A stretch of 64,000 nt of DNA from Rhodococcus sp. 06-462-5 (GCF_002258315.1 NZ_NOYD01000013.1:186001-250000); one strand, 5' to 3'. Counted from the first letter of the stretch, positions 9,050 to 19,803 are shown. Numbers and translations are program-made. The notes: generated by a model not told the origin, from the letters alone.

Positions 9050-10257
9050 CCGACGGCGATTCCGGCCGTAAGGACGCGAACAACGACGACGAAGCCGGAC
9101 GCAAGGATGCACCCGGTGCCGAAGGCGTGAACGCGGACAAGAAGTACACCGACGAGGAACTCGCTGCGCTCAGTCGCGACGACCTGGTCAAACTGGGTAC
9201 CAACCTCGACGGTGTCGACGTCGCTTTCCGGCGCAACCGTTGGGCTGTGGAAGGTACTCGCGCCGAGAAGCGTGCCGAGCGCAGCGTCGCCATCTGGTTC
9301 TCGATCGCCGGCCTCGCCGCAGTCGCGTTCATCGGTGTCTACCTGTTCTGGCCGTGGCAGTACGCCGGTATCGGCGAAGAGAACTACATCGCCTACTCGC
9401 TGTACACCCCGCTCATCGGCGCAACGATGGGCTTGGCGATCCTTGCGGTCGGTATCGGCGCGGTGCAGTTCACCAAGAAGTTCATTCCCGAAGAAGTCTC
9501 CATCCAGGACCGTCACGACGGGGGTTCGTCGGAGACGGACCGCAAGACGCTCGTCGCGGAGCTGGGTGATTCCCTCGACACGTCGACCATCGGTCGTCGC
9601 AAGGTGATCAAGCGATCGCTGGTCTTCGGCGGTGGCGCACTCGGTGTCATGGCGCTGCTCCCCCTCGGCGGCCTGATCAAGAATCCGTGGGCAAAGGGCG
9701 AAGATTCGCCGTTGTGGGTATCCGGCTGGACTCCTCGCTACGATGGAGAGACCATCTACCTCCGACGAGACACCGGGCGACCGGAAGATGTCGTTCTCGT
9801 TCGGCCCGAGGACTTGGACGCTGGTGCCATGGAGACCGTCTTCCCGTTCCGCGAAGCGGACCGCGAGAGCGAGCACGACCTGCTCGTGTCTCTGCGAGGT
9901 GTTCGCAACTCGGTCATGCTCATCCGACTTCGCCCGGACGCTGCCAGCACCGTCATCAAGCGCAAGGGCCAGGAAAGCTTCAATTACGGCGATTACTTCG
10001 CCTACTCCAAGATCTGCACGCACCTGGGTTGCCCGACATCGTTGTACGAGCAGCAGACCAACCGAATTCTGTGCCCTTGCCACCAGTCGCAGTTCAACGC
10101 GCTCGAGTACGGCAAGCCGATCTTCGGACCGGCTGCGCGTGCGCTGCCCCAACTTCCCATCACTGTCAACGAAGAGGGATTCCTCGTCGCTTCGGGAGAT
10201 TTCACCGAAGCGCTGGGACCCGCCTTCTGGGAACGTCGTCCGGAGCGTGACTCATGA
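9046..10257 (+). CDS. qcrA: Rieske iron-sulfur subunit of the cytochrome bcc complex
   Basis: This 403-aa protein is the menaquinol:cytochrome c reductase Rieske protein. An acidic N-terminal region (1 to about 75) is followed by three hydrophobic segments (around 85-105, 120-145 and 190-210), as is typical of the long actinobacterial form. The C-terminal Rieske domain binds a 2Fe-2S cluster through Cys324-x-His326 (CTHLGC) and Cys343/His346 (CPCH), with Cys329 and Cys345 placed for the disulfide. It overlaps both qcrC and qcrB by 4 nt. Confidence 0.97.
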   Translation: MTDGDSGRKDANNDDEAGRKDAPGAEGVNADKKYTDEELAALSRDDLVKLGTNLDGVDVAFRRNRWAVEGTRAEKRAERSVAIWFSIAGLAAVAFIGVYLFWPWQYAGIGEENYIAYSLYTPLIGATMGLAILAVGIGAVQFTKKFIPEEVSIQDRHDGGSSETDRKTLVAELGDSLDTSTIGRRKVIKRSLVFGGGALGVMALLPLGGLIKNPWAKGEDSPLWVSGWTPRYDGETIYLRRDTGRPEDVVLVRPEDLDAGAMETVFPFREADRESEHDLLVSLRGVRNSVMLIRLRPDAASTVIKRKGQESFNYGDYFAYSKICTHLGCPTSLYEQQTNRILCPCHQSQFNALEYGKPIFGPAARALPQLPITVNEEGFLVASGDFTEALGPAFWERRPERDS

Positions 10258-12032
10258 GTACATTGCAAAACCTCGCCGCCAAGCAGGCCGACGGCGTAGA
10301 CAGTCGCTATCACCTGGCACCTGGACTGCGACGCCAGATCAACAAGGTCTTTCCCACGCACTGGTCGTTCCTGCTCGGTGAGATCGCGTTGTACAGCTTC
10401 GTCATTCTGCTGATCTCGGGAGTGTTCCTCACCCTGTTCTTCGATCCTTCGCTCAGCGAGGTCGTGTACGACGGTGCCTACACCCCGCTCAACGGTGTGA
10501 CGATGTCCAGGGCATACGCCACCGCTCTCGACATCACGTTCGAGGTTCGTGGCGGTCTGTTCATGCGGCAGATTCACCACTGGGCCGCCCTGATGTTCGC
10601 GGCCTCGATCATCGTGCACATGATGCGCATCTTCTTCACCGGTGCGTTCCGTCGCCCGCGTGAGGCCAACTGGGTCATCGGTTGCCTGCTGCTCATCCTC
10701 GCGATGTTCGAGGGCTTCTTCGGCTACTCGCTCCCCGACGATCTGCTCTCCGGCACCGGCCTCCGCGCCGCTCTCGGTGGCATCACGATGAGCATCCCGA
10801 TCATCGGTACGTGGATGCACTGGCTCATCTTCGACGGCGACTTCCCCGGCACGATCATCATCCCGCGCCTGTACGTCGCTCACGTTCTTCTTCTACCGGC
10901 CATCATTTTGGCGCTGATCGCAGCTCACCTGGCCCTGGTCTGGTACCAGAAGCACACCCAGTTCCCCGGACCGGGCCGCACGGAGCAGAACGTCGTCGGC
11001 GTTCGTATTCTCCCGGTCTTCGCAGTCAAGTCCGGTGCCTTCTTCGCCGTCACCTTCGGTGTGCTGGCAGCAATGGGTGGTCTGCTCCAGATCAACCCGA
11101 TCTGGAATCTCGGACCGTACAACCCGTCGCAAGTGTCGGCAGGTGTTCAGCCGGACTTCTATCTGATGTGGACCGACGGTATGGCGCGACTGTGGCCTGC
11201 CTGGGAGATATACATCGCCGGGCGTTACACGATCCCAGCAGTGTTCTGGGTGGCCGTGATCATGGGTCTCGTCTTCACCGTGATGATCGCCTACCCGTGG
11301 ATCGAGAAGCGTCTCACCGGAGACACTGCGCATCACAACCTGCTGCAGCGTCCCCGCGACGTTCCGGTGCGTACCGCGATCGGCGCGATGGCTCTCACGT
11401 TCTACGTGATCCTCACGCTCTCGTGCATCAACGACCTCATCGCGTACAAGTTCGACATCTCGCTCAACGCGATGACATGGATCGGTCGTATCGGAATTCT
11501 CACCATGCCTCCGCTCGCGTACTTCATCGCATACCGATTCTGCATCGGCCTGCAGCGCAGCGACCGGGCAGTTCTCGAGCACGGCATCGAAACCGGAATC
11601 ATCAAGCGACTCCCGCACGGCCAGTACGTGGAAATCCACCAGCCGCTCGGACCGGTCGATGATCACGGACACCCGATCCCCCTCGATTACCAGGGCGCAC
11701 CCGTGCCCAAGAAGATGAACAAGCTCGGCTCGGCCGGAAAGCCCGGCTCGGGATCGCTGTTCAGTCCGGATCCGGTGGCACAGAGCAAGGCTCTCGAAGA
11801 CGCCCATCACAAGGGTGAACACGAGCAGCTCACGATGCTCCGCAACTACCAGGCGGGCATTCACGGCAACGGTCACTCGAACGGTAACGGCCATGCAAAT
11901 GGCAACGGCCACTCGAACGGTAACGGCCATGCAAATGGCAACGGCCACTCGAACGGCAACGGCAATGGACTCCACTCGGACGAGGACACTGCTATTGCTT
12001 CGGGTCGAAGTGACAACGACAGAGAACGCTGA
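10254..12032 (+). CDS. qcrB: cytochrome b subunit of the cytochrome bcc complex
   Basis: This 592-aa multi-pass membrane protein carries hemes bL and bH and the quinone sites. Heme-ligand histidines sit in helices with RQIHHW (His108/109), IIVHMM (His122), YVAHVLLL (His210) and IAAHLAL (His225). The C-terminal third contains three more helices. The protein is longer than the mycobacterial one (about 549 aa, from memory) because of a soluble tail that ends in a Gly/Asn/His repeat ([12 protein letters not shown] type, about residues 537-572) and a short acidic end. It is the last gene of the cluster. A strong terminator follows at 12049. QcrB is the known target of Q203-type inhibitors in mycobacteria. 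Confidence 0.97.
   Translation: MSTLQNLAAKQADGVDSRYHLAPGLRRQINKVFPTHWSFLLGEIALYSFVILLISGVFLTLFFDPSLSEVVYDGAYTPLNGVTMSRAYATALDITFEVRGGLFMRQIHHWAALMFAASIIVHMMRIFFTGAFRRPREANWVIGCLLLILAMFEGFFGYSLPDDLLSGTGLRAALGGITMSIPIIGTWMHWLIFDGDFPGTIIIPRLYVAHVLLLPAIILALIAAHLALVWYQKHTQFPGPGRTEQNVVGVRILPVFAVKSGAFFAVTFGVLAAMGGLLQINPIWNLGPYNPSQVSAGVQPDFYLMWTDGMARLWPAWEIYIAGRYTIPAVFWVAVIMGLVFTVMIAYPWIEKRLTGDTAHHNLLQRPRDVPVRTAIGAMALTFYVILTLSCINDLIAYKFDISLNAMTWIGRIGILTMPPLAYFIAYRFCIGLQRSDRAVLEHGIETGIIKRLPHGQYVEIHQPLGPVDDHGHPIPLDYQGAPVPKKMNKLGSAGKPGSGSLFSPDPVAQSKALEDAHHKGEHEQLTMLRNYQAGIHGNGHSNGNGHANGNGHSNGNGHANGNGHSNGNGNGLHSDEDTAIASGRSDNDRER
11880..11951 (+). repeat. two perfect 36-bp tandem repeats in the 3' end of qcrB
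   Basis: The 36-bp unit at 11880-11915 is repeated exactly at 11916-11951, flanked by partial units from 11865 to about 11967. It encodes [16 protein letters not shown] repeats in the cytosolic tail of QcrB. Identity at the nucleotide level points to recent slippage or unequal crossover. Confidence 0.9.
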
Positions 12033-12048
12033 CATCTGACAGAGTCCG

Positions 12049-12086
12049 AAAAGAGGGCGACACCGGCAACGGTGTCGCCCTCTTTT
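12049..12086 (+). terminator. strong intrinsic terminator after qcrB
   Basis: A perfect 16-bp stem (aaaagagggcgacacc / ggtgtcgccctctttt) with a 6-nt loop lies 16 nt past the qcrB stop and is followed by a T-rich end. Confidence 0.92.
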
Positions 12087-12261
12087 CTTGTCTGCGAACA
12101 CCATCCGGGCTCGACTCTGCGCTGACCCCTCCGGGGCGGGACGGCTCGGCGATCGGCAAGGAGCTGTGAGCCCCTCCCCTCCCCCACCAGCGGTCGACCA
12201 CTCCGTTTCTCTGCCGTTCTCGGCTCAGGGGTTCGCGTCGACCGGTATTACTATCGGTCTC

Positions 12262-12537
12262 ATGGTCCGTATTCCCCTCACCCCCGGCGAACTCGCCCGA
12301 GGTGCCAGGCTCGGCTCTGCTCTTCGTCATGCCCGTGGTGGCAGGACCATGACCGACGTCGCCGATACTGCCGGCATCTCGGTCGAGACTCTGCGGAAGA
12401 TCGAGACCGGCCGAATTCCGACGCCGGCGTTCTTCACCGTCGCCGCATTGTGCGGTGCACTGAACATCTCTCTCGATTCGCTGGCCGATTCGACGTCCGG
12501 TTCCGTTCGGCCCCACTCCGAGGCCGACGTCTCCTGA
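12262..12537 (+). CDS. small XRE-family helix-turn-helix regulator
   Basis: This 91-aa protein is essentially one Cro/C1-type domain: LARGARLGSALRHARGGRTMTDVADTAGISVETLRKIETGR, with the recognition helix in AGISVETLRKIE, then FFTVAALCGALNISLDSLA. It probably binds DNA as a dimer. Longer upstream frames are low-complexity. ATG 12262 is preferred because TACTAT ends 7 nt upstream, the leaderless pattern. It stands alone between the qcrB terminator and a second long terminator, at the place where mycobacteria carry other genes. The target is unknown; nearby oxidase genes are an obvious but untested candidate. Confidence 0.82.
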   Translation: MVRIPLTPGELARGARLGSALRHARGGRTMTDVADTAGISVETLRKIETGRIPTPAFFTVAALCGALNISLDSLADSTSGSVRPHSEADVS

Positions 12538-12632
12538 CTGTCCCCCTGGTTCACCTGCCCCCGTTCACCTCACCGCGAACCTCACAGCGCCGTGCCGACC
12601 ATCCCGTCCGGCCTGTGCAGCGGGACAACAGA

Positions 12633-12674
12633 AAAAGGGCCCCGGTCGTTCGTGAGAACGACCGGGGCCCTTTT
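12633..12674. terminator. bidirectional terminator between the XRE gene and ctaF
   Basis: A perfect 19-bp stem (aaaagggccccggtcgttc and its complement) with a GTGA loop has A-tract/T-tract flanks, so it can act on both strands. It lies 18 nt beyond the ctaF stop and about 95 nt past the XRE stop. Confidence 0.92.
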
Positions 12675-12692
12675 CGGGTGTATCTGGTGGAG

Positions 12693-13109
12693 TCAGTGGC
12701 GCTCGGCACCGACGTGGTACTCGAAGACCAAACCTGCGGCCGCGGCGATGACGCAGAAGACGCCAAGCGCGATCAGCCACGGCTGGAAGAAGGCGAAGCC
12801 GATGGCAGTGACGGCAGCGAAGGCTGCCAGCACGATCGGCCAGAAGCTGCCGGGGCTGAAGAAGCCCAAGTCGCCTGCACCGTCACTCACCTCGGCGTCG
12901 TCGAAGTCCTCGGGGCGCGTGTCGAGGCGTCGGGCGACGAACCTGAAGTAGGTACCGATGATCAGTGTCAGACCCACCGACAGGAAGATCGCGGTGACTC
13001 CGGCCCATTCCACTCCTGTGCGGCTCAGGCCCGTGAACAACGTGTACACGATGCCGACCAGGAGGAAGAAGACCGTGAGGATTTCGAAGATCTTGGCTTC
13101 GATTTTCAT
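12693..13109 (-). CDS. ctaF: cytochrome c oxidase subunit IV
   Basis: This 138-aa protein has four hydrophobic helices (about 8-28, 36-57, 88-104 and 109-129) and the N-terminus [19 protein letters not shown] typical of actinobacterial subunit IV (Rv2199c-like, 139 aa). It is a small structural subunit of the aa3 oxidase. It lies 18 nt downstream of ctaC on the same strand, so the two form an operon. AAGGA lies about 11 nt before the ATG. Confidence 0.94.
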   Translation of the reverse strand: MKIEAKIFEILTVFFLLVGIVYTLFTGLSRTGVEWAGVTAIFLSVGLTLIIGTYFRFVARRLDTRPEDFDDAEVSDGAGDLGFFSPGSFWPIVLAAFAAVTAIGFAFFQPWLIALGVFCVIAAAAGLVFEYHVGAERH

Positions 13110-13127
13110 ATCAGCATGCTTCCTTGG

Positions 13128-14201
13128 TCAGTTGCCTTCAGCGACAGCGGCAGTTCGGAGGGTGCGGTCGGTAGAGAACGGCGCGGTGCTCGTTGCGAGG
13201 GGGCTCTCGCCGATGGCTTCGAGTGCCTGCGCGTTGGTCAGCGCTTCTCCGCCTTCGGACAGGGGCTTGCGAAGTTCGATGTACTGCTCGAACCGCTCCG
13301 GAGAGACGGCACGAACCTCGAAGTTCATCATCGAGTGGAAGGTGCCACACATTTCGGTGCACCGTCCGACGAAGGAGCCTTCGCGTTCGATTTCGCTGAT
13401 CTGGAAGACGTTGTCGGAGTGGTTCTCCTCGGGGTTCGGGAGAACGTCGCGCTTGAACAGGAATTCCGGAACCCAGAATCCGTGGATGACGTCCGAGGAC
13501 GCGAGCACGAACTCGATGCGCTTGCCGGTCGGCAGAACCAGAACCGGGATCTCTTCGCTGGAGCCGACCGTTTCGATCTTGTTGTAGTGCAGGTACGACA
13601 GGTCCTGCGTGGATGCTCCGTTGATCGGTCCCGGAACGAACTCGCCGTCCTCGCTGCCCTCGGCACCTTCGCCCGGGGTAGCGGCGGCTTCGGCGGCGGC
13701 CTGCTCTTCCTCGTCGGTGCCCTCGTACTTGGCGGCACCGTCCTTGAGGTCGATGGTCCGGTATCCGAACTTCCAGTTCCACTGGTACGCCGTGACATCG
13801 ACCTGGACGTCGGGATCGGCCTGCTTCTCGTCTACGTAGTTCTGCACCACGACGGTGAAGTAGAACAGCACGGCGATGATCACGAACGGAACGGCCGTGT
13901 AGAACAGCTCGAGCGGAACGTTGTACGCCGTCTGGCGGGGGAACTCCGGTGAGCTCTTCTTCTTACGGTGGAACAGCACCACCCAGAAGATGAGAACCCA
14001 CACGATGATGCCCATGACCAGGGCTGCAATGACCGACCACGTCCACAGATCGCCGATGCGTCGCCCCTGAGGGGTGACGCCCGAGGCGAAACCGAAATTG
14101 AGTACGTTGTCGCTGCTGATGGAACAGCCCGACAGCATCAACGCGGCTACACCGAGAAATGCTGTCAGCCCCGCTCGCCGAAGGATCCGACTCTGCGCCA
14201 C
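13128..14201 (-). CDS. ctaC: cytochrome c oxidase subunit II, lipoprotein with CuA site
   Basis: This 357-aa protein is the electron-entry subunit of the aa3 oxidase. A signal peptide ends in the lipobox LSGC (Cys26). Two membrane helices follow (about 52-77 and 98-120), then the cupredoxin domain. CuA ligands are His240, Cys281, Glu283, Cys285, His289 and Met292 (CTEMCGTFHSMM). An acidic Ala/Glu/Gly insertion (about 160-192) interrupts the domain, as is usual in actinobacteria where this subunit docks with QcrC. Of two close GTG codons the one at 14201 is chosen because AGGAAGG sits 7 nt upstream. It is followed by ctaF. Confidence 0.95.
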   Translation of the reverse strand: MAQSRILRRAGLTAFLGVAALMLSGCSISSDNVLNFGFASGVTPQGRRIGDLWTWSVIAALVMGIIVWVLIFWVVLFHRKKKSSPEFPRQTAYNVPLELFYTAVPFVIIAVLFYFTVVVQNYVDEKQADPDVQVDVTAYQWNWKFGYRTIDLKDGAAKYEGTDEEEQAAAEAAATPGEGAEGSEDGEFVPGPINGASTQDLSYLHYNKIETVGSSEEIPVLVLPTGKRIEFVLASSDVIHGFWVPEFLFKRDVLPNPEENHSDNVFQISEIEREGSFVGRCTEMCGTFHSMMNFEVRAVSPERFEQYIELRKPLSEGGEALTNAQALEAIGESPLATSTAPFSTDRTLRTAAVAEGN

Positions 14202-14431
14202 GTTCACGCCTTCCTGATTGCCCACCACTGAAGAATAAGGGCTTCCACATGGAGATGCCCGAGTACTACGCAGCGTAGACCAAAGCCGACGGAGAACCAC
14301 CCTTGGGTCGTTACCTACGTTCGAGCGTGTCTGCGGCATACTCGGATCCTGATCTACAGTCCCGCTGACGACACTCGCGGAGACCTGGACCCCTGCACTG
14401 TCCCCAACTGCGAGAAGAGGTAGCAGACGCC

Positions 14432-16360
14432 GTGTGTGGACTGCTCGGAGTACTCACGTCTCACGGAACGACCGCCGCCGGAGTCGAACTCGTCGCGTCG
14501 GCGACCCACTGCATGCGACACCGCGGCCCGGACGAGCCCGGTGGCACCTGGCACGACGACGACGTCGTCTACGGCTTCAATCGGTTGTCCTTCATCGACA
14601 TCGAACACTCCCATCAGCCGATGCGGTGGGGTCCGCCCGAGTCGCCGAACCGGTACGCGCTCGTCTTCAACGGCGAGATCTACAACTATCTGGAACTGCG
14701 CGCCGAACTGACACGCGACCACGGTGCCGAGTTCACCACCGAGGGTGACAGCGAATCGATCGTCGCGGCCTTCCATTACTGGGGCCCTGCTGCCGTACAG
14801 CGACTGCGAGGCATGTTCGCGTTCGCGGTCTGGGACACCGAGACCCGTGAGATGTTCATCGCCCGCGACCCCTTCGGCATCAAGCCGCTGTTCCTGGCCA
14901 CCGGTCCGGGCGGCACCGCGTTCGGTAGTGAGAAGAAGAGCGTGCTCGAGCTGATGGAGCTGCTCGGCGTCGACACCGATCTCGATCCGCGTGCCATCGA
15001 GCACTACACAGTGCTGCAGTACGTCCCCGAGCCGGAAACCCTGCACGCAGGCGTTCGTCGCCTCGAATCCGGTTGCTACGCCACCCTGTCCCCCGGTACG
15101 CCGCCGAAGGTCACCCGCTATTTCACTCCGAAGTTTCCGGTGCAGCCCTTCGCACCCGGCAGCGAGAAGGCGCGGTACCAGGAGATCGCCGAGGCACTGG
15201 AGGACTCGGTGGCCAAACACATGCGCGCCGACGTCACCGTGGGCTCGTTTCTCTCCGGCGGCATCGATTCGACGGCCATCGCGGCTCTGGCGATTCGTCA
15301 CAATCCCGACCTGATCACGTTCACCACCGGATTCGAGCGCGAGGGCTACTCCGAGGTCGACGTGGCTGCGGAGTCGGCGGCCGCAATCGGTGCCCGGCAC
15401 ATCGTGAAGGTCGTCGGGCCCGAAGAGTTCGCGGCATCCATCCCCGAGATCGTCTGGTACCTGGACGATCCTGTGGCCGACCCCGCGTTGGTGCCGCTGT
15501 ACTTCGTCGCCAAGGAAGCACGCAAGCACGTGAAGGTGGTGCTCTCCGGTGAAGGTGCGGACGAGTTGTTCGGCGGCTACACCATTTATCGCGAACCGCT
15601 GTCGTTGAAGCCGTTCGAGTCGCTTCCCTCCTTCCTTCGACGTGCGGCGGGCTCGTTGAGCGAGCGAATCCCAGAGGGCACTCGCGGCAAGAGCCTGCTC
15701 AACCGTGGATCGATGACTCTCGAAGAGCGGTACTACGGCAACGCTCGCAGCTTCAACGACGCGCAGTTGCGCTCGGTGTTGCGCGAGTTCCGATCCGAGT
15801 GGACCCATCAGGACGTCACCGCGCCGATCTACGCGCAGTCGCAGGGATGGGATCCGGTGGCTCGCATGCAGCACCTGGATCTGTTCACCTGGTTGCGCGG
15901 CGACATTCTGGTCAAGGCCGACAAGATCACCATGGCGAACTCACTCGAGTTGCGAGTCCCGTTCCTGGACTCCGAGGTCCACAAAGTCGCCGAGAAGCTC
16001 CCGCTCGAGCAGAAGATCACCAAGAGCACCACCAAGTACGCTCTGCGTCAGGCGCTCGAGGGAATCGTTCCCAGCCATGTACTGCACCGCGCCAAGCTGG
16101 GATTCCCGGTGCCACTGCGCCATTGGCTACGCGGCCCGGAACTCTTCGACTGGGCGCACAAACAGATCGCCGATTCGCAGACCGATCACCTGCTGAACAA
16201 GGCCGCCGTCGTTACGATGCTCGACGACCACCGAGCCGGCAAGTCCGATCACAGCCGTCGACTGTGGACGCTGCTGATCTTCATGGTGTGGCACGGAATC
16301 TTCGTGGAGAAGCGCATCGTGCCGCAGATCGCCGAACCGGAGTACCCGGTCAACATCTGA
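14432..16360 (+). CDS. asnB: glutamine-hydrolysing amidotransferase, AsnB/LtsA type
   Basis: This 642-aa enzyme has a class II glutaminase domain starting at the catalytic Cys2 (MCGLLGV) and a synthetase domain with the pyrophosphate loop FLSGGIDST (about 270-278). The family makes asparagine. In Corynebacterium, Rhodococcus and mycobacteria this orthologue (ltsA/asnB) is linked to amidation of meso-diaminopimelate in peptidoglycan and to lysozyme resistance, so a cell-wall role is likely here. GTG at 14432 is fixed by the need for Cys at position 2. It is divergent from ctaC with about 230 nt between the starts. No clear promoter was recognised. Confidence 0.94.
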   Translation: MCGLLGVLTSHGTTAAGVELVASATHCMRHRGPDEPGGTWHDDDVVYGFNRLSFIDIEHSHQPMRWGPPESPNRYALVFNGEIYNYLELRAELTRDHGAEFTTEGDSESIVAAFHYWGPAAVQRLRGMFAFAVWDTETREMFIARDPFGIKPLFLATGPGGTAFGSEKKSVLELMELLGVDTDLDPRAIEHYTVLQYVPEPETLHAGVRRLESGCYATLSPGTPPKVTRYFTPKFPVQPFAPGSEKARYQEIAEALEDSVAKHMRADVTVGSFLSGGIDSTAIAALAIRHNPDLITFTTGFEREGYSEVDVAAESAAAIGARHIVKVVGPEEFAASIPEIVWYLDDPVADPALVPLYFVAKEARKHVKVVLSGEGADELFGGYTIYREPLSLKPFESLPSFLRRAAGSLSERIPEGTRGKSLLNRGSMTLEERYYGNARSFNDAQLRSVLREFRSEWTHQDVTAPIYAQSQGWDPVARMQHLDLFTWLRGDILVKADKITMANSLELRVPFLDSEVHKVAEKLPLEQKITKSTTKYALRQALEGIVPSHVLHRAKLGFPVPLRHWLRGPELFDWAHKQIADSQTDHLLNKAAVVTMLDDHRAGKSDHSRRLWTLLIFMVWHGIFVEKRIVPQIAEPEYPVNI

Positions 16361-16379
16361 CCTGGCCGACCGTCCCCGG

Positions 16380-16432
16380 CGGATCAATGCGACTTTCGGT
16401 CGCTCGGAGTGCAACAAAGCCACATTGATCCG
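16380..16432. repeat. imperfect inverted repeat between asnB and adoK
   Basis: The ends cggatcaatg and cattgatccg are exact 10-nt complements, and inner blocks (cttt / aaag) also pair, giving an interrupted hairpin of about 53 nt in the gap between convergent genes. It may act as a bidirectional terminator or be a small dispersed palindromic element. Confidence 0.6.
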
Positions 16433-16454
16433 GTGGGCAAACGAACGAGCTCGA

Positions 16455-17528
<1,074 letters not shown>

Positions 17529-17533
17529 TCAGC

Positions 17534-17899
17534 TCAGTTGAACGAGTCGCCGCACGCGCACGATCCCGTGGCGTTCGGGTTGTCGATCGTGAAGCCCTGC
17601 TTCTCGATCGTGTCCACGAAGTCGATGGATGCACCCTCCACGTACGGGGCGCTCATCCGGTCCACTGCGAGGGTGACGCCGTTGAAGTCGACCGCGAGGT
17701 CGCCGTCGAGGCTTCGGTCGTCGAAGAAGAGCTGGTAGCGCAGTCCTGCACAACCACCTGGCTGCACAGCGATGCGCAGCGCGAGGTCGTCGCGGCCTTC
17801 TTGATCCAGCAACGCCTTGGCCTTGGTAGACGCGGTCTCCGTCATGGTGACCTTGTGCGCTGTGGTTTCGGCCGTTGTGGTTTCGTTCGAGACGGTCAT
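17534..17899 (-). CDS. erpA: A-type iron-sulfur cluster carrier (HesB/IscA/ErpA family)
   Basis: This 121-aa protein carries the three conserved cysteines of A-type carriers: Cys50 (GGCAGLRY) and Cys114/Cys116 (CACGDSF at the C-terminus). The family accepts and passes 4Fe-4S clusters to apoproteins. Lipoyl synthase (lipA in this window) is a typical Fe-S client. The N-terminal 20 residues are Thr-rich and unlikely to be structured. The gene is single and is followed by a perfect palindromic terminator. The symbol follows the family name; the orthologue is Rv2204c. Confidence 0.9.
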   Translation of the reverse strand: MTVSNETTTAETTAHKVTMTETASTKAKALLDQEGRDDLALRIAVQPGGCAGLRYQLFFDDRSLDGDLAVDFNGVTLAVDRMSAPYVEGASIDFVDTIEKQGFTIDNPNATGSCACGDSFN

Positions 17900-17964
17900 G
17901 GGCTCTCCCTATCAGTCGTACAAACCCGTGAACTACTCAACCGTACTCCCGGTGGCTCTATTCC

Positions 17965-19038
17965 TCACGCTCGCCGCCTCGGTTGCCCAGCAGTGTCGGC
18001 CATGTCGGCAGCGACGCGCGCGGCCAGTCGTTCGAGCTGGTTGGCCGCATCGGACATCGCCAGGTCGACCGATCCTGCGAACTCACTGATCGAGTGCGCG
18101 GCCGAGATACCCGCCGATTCCAGCTGGTCCTCGGACAATGTGACCTGCCCCGCGAGGACGATCGTGTCGATACCGGTCGCGCCGCCCGCGGCAGCGATTC
18201 TGGTCACCAGCTTGCCTCGCAGCGATTGCGAGTCGAATTTGCCCTCGCCGGTCACCACCAGGTCGACGGAGTCCAACAGTTCCTGTTGCCCGGTTCGTTC
18301 GGCCACCACCACGGCCCCGGGGAGCTGCCTGCCGCCGAGTGCGAACAGGGCCGCGCCCAGACCGCCTGCGGCTCCGGCACCGGGTCGATCTGCGACGTCG
18401 TAGCCCGCGGCCGAGAGCACTGCGGCCCAATCGGTGTTCGATTCCTCCAGCCGGGAGACGGTGTCTGCGTCGGCACCTTTCTGTGGGCCGAACACTCGGG
18501 CGGCACCGGCCTCGCCCAGCAGCGGATTCTCCACGTCCGACGCGGCGACGAGGTCGATGTCCGACAACCGCGCGACTGCCGATCCGAGACCACCGAGCGC
18601 ACGAATCATCGCGCGGCCTCCGTCGCTGCAGCTGCTTCCGCCGAGTCCGACGAAAATTGTTCGAGCCCCGCTGTCCAGGGCGGCACCGAGCAGCTGACCG
18701 ACGCCGTAACTGCTCGCCTTCAGTGCGGACAGTGGGGTGGGCGGGCCGTCGAGCAGATGCAGTCCGCAGGCCTGCGCCGATTCGATGTACGCCGCCGTAC
18801 CGTCGAGCAGCCAGTGGGCTCGCACCGGGTTGCCGAGGGGCCCGTCCACGCCCGCGAACTGCACGGTGCCGATGCGCGCGGCCAAGACCTCGACGAAGCC
18901 GGGGCCCCCGTCGGATTGGGGCGCGAGTTCGAGTTCGTCGGTCTCACGAACCGAGGCCCATCCCCTGGCGATGGCGTCGGCCGCGGCCGCGGCAGTCAGG
19001 GTGTCTCCGAACGAATCCGGCGCAATCATCACTCGCAT
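17965..19038 (-). CDS. glxK: glycerate kinase
   Basis: This 357-aa protein matches the bacterial class I glycerate 2-kinase family. The N-terminus MRVMIAPDSFGDTLTAAAAADAIARGW, the middle GVGQLLGAALDSGARTIFVGLGGSSCSDGG and the C-terminal GEGKFDSQSLRGKLVTRIA are its diagnostic blocks. It phosphorylates D-glycerate to enter lower glycolysis. Two ATG codons are adjacent. The second (19038) lies exactly 7 nt after TAGACT, so it is preferred. The longer upstream frame overlaps the divergent DUF3043 gene and is not real. Confidence 0.9.
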   Translation of the reverse strand: MRVMIAPDSFGDTLTAAAAADAIARGWASVRETDELELAPQSDGGPGFVEVLAARIGTVQFAGVDGPLGNPVRAHWLLDGTAAYIESAQACGLHLLDGPPTPLSALKASSYGVGQLLGAALDSGARTIFVGLGGSSCSDGGRAMIRALGGLGSAVARLSDIDLVAASDVENPLLGEAGAARVFGPQKGADADTVSRLEESNTDWAAVLSAAGYDVADRPGAGAAGGLGAALFALGGRQLPGAVVVAERTGQQELLDSVDLVVTGEGKFDSQSLRGKLVTRIAAAGGATGIDTIVLAGQVTLSEDQLESAGISAAHSISEFAGSVDLAMSDAANQLERLAARVAADMADTAGQPRRRA

Positions 19039-19138
19039 CATCGAAAGTCTAGGGCTGCCGCGCCGGAACGGCATCCGCTGTTTCGCCGCTGACCTGGCCG
19101 GTGTTCGATACCGACGGGCCATCCCATACTCTGGGTGC

Positions 19139-19798
19139 GTGAAGCTGCTACGCCGTGGAAACTCTGACAATTCGGACGGAAACGACTCGAACGAATCCGA
19201 GTCGACGACGGCCGGGAGCGACGCGACCTCTGCGGTGTCCCTCGGCAAAGGCCGGCCGACCCCCAAGCGTCGTGACGCCGAGGCGCGGCGTCGCGGACCC
19301 GTTGCTCCTGCTCCGCTCACGAGCAAAGAGGCACGCGAGCGTCGCAAGGCGAACAAGGGCAGCAAGGAAGATCGCAAGGCCGCCTCCAACGAGCGACGCG
19401 CCGCCGCAGCCGAACGACGCGCACGCATGCTCGCGGGCGATGACAAGTACCTGCTCCCCCGCGACAAGGGTCCGGTCCGCGCATACGTGCGCGACATCGT
19501 CGACGCGCGACGCAATCTCGTCGGCCTGTTCATGCCACTCGCGCTGATTTTGATCTTCGCGTTGTTCCTGCAGCCTCAGGTGCAGCAGTACGTCACCCTC
19601 GGCATGTTCGTGATGATGCTCTTCATGGTCGGTGAGGGCGTCTACCTCGGCAAGATGATCAACAACAAGATCCGGGTGCGGTTCCCCGAGACCACCGACG
19701 GCGGTTTCAAGATCGGGTGGTACGCCTTCGTTCGCGCGTCCCAGATCCGCAAGATGCGCGCCCCCAAGCCGCGAGTCAGCGCCGGCGAGGCCGTCTGA
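19139..19798 (+). CDS. DUF3043 membrane protein
   Basis: This is a 219-aa protein. A charged, disordered N-terminus (1 to about 120, rich in Arg, Lys, Ala and Asp) is followed by two hydrophobic helices (about 135-152 and 160-180), then a short basic tail with GEGVYLGKMINNKIRVRFPE. The pattern matches the actinobacterial DUF3043 family (Rv2206-like), of unknown function. The GTG at 19139 is preferred since CATACT ends 8 nt upstream and no earlier start has a signal. It is divergent from glycerate kinase and 5 nt upstream of cobU. Confidence 0.85.
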   Translation: MKLLRRGNSDNSDGNDSNESESTTAGSDATSAVSLGKGRPTPKRRDAEARRRGPVAPAPLTSKEARERRKANKGSKEDRKAASNERRAAAAERRARMLAGDDKYLLPRDKGPVRAYVRDIVDARRNLVGLFMPLALILIFALFLQPQVQQYVTLGMFVMMLFMVGEGVYLGKMINNKIRVRFPETTDGGFKIGWYAFVRASQIRKMRAPKPRVSAGEAV

Positions 19799-19803
19799 CG
19801 TCG

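Noticed and set aside
12088..12261. Upstream extension of the XRE gene (58 codons)
   Set aside because: Low-complexity Pro/Ser/Arg sequence without a start signal; TACTAT 7 nt before 12262 supports the shorter form.
14202..14431. Divergent promoter region between ctaC and asnB
   Set aside because: It must contain promoters, but no hexamer pair stands out clearly enough to report.
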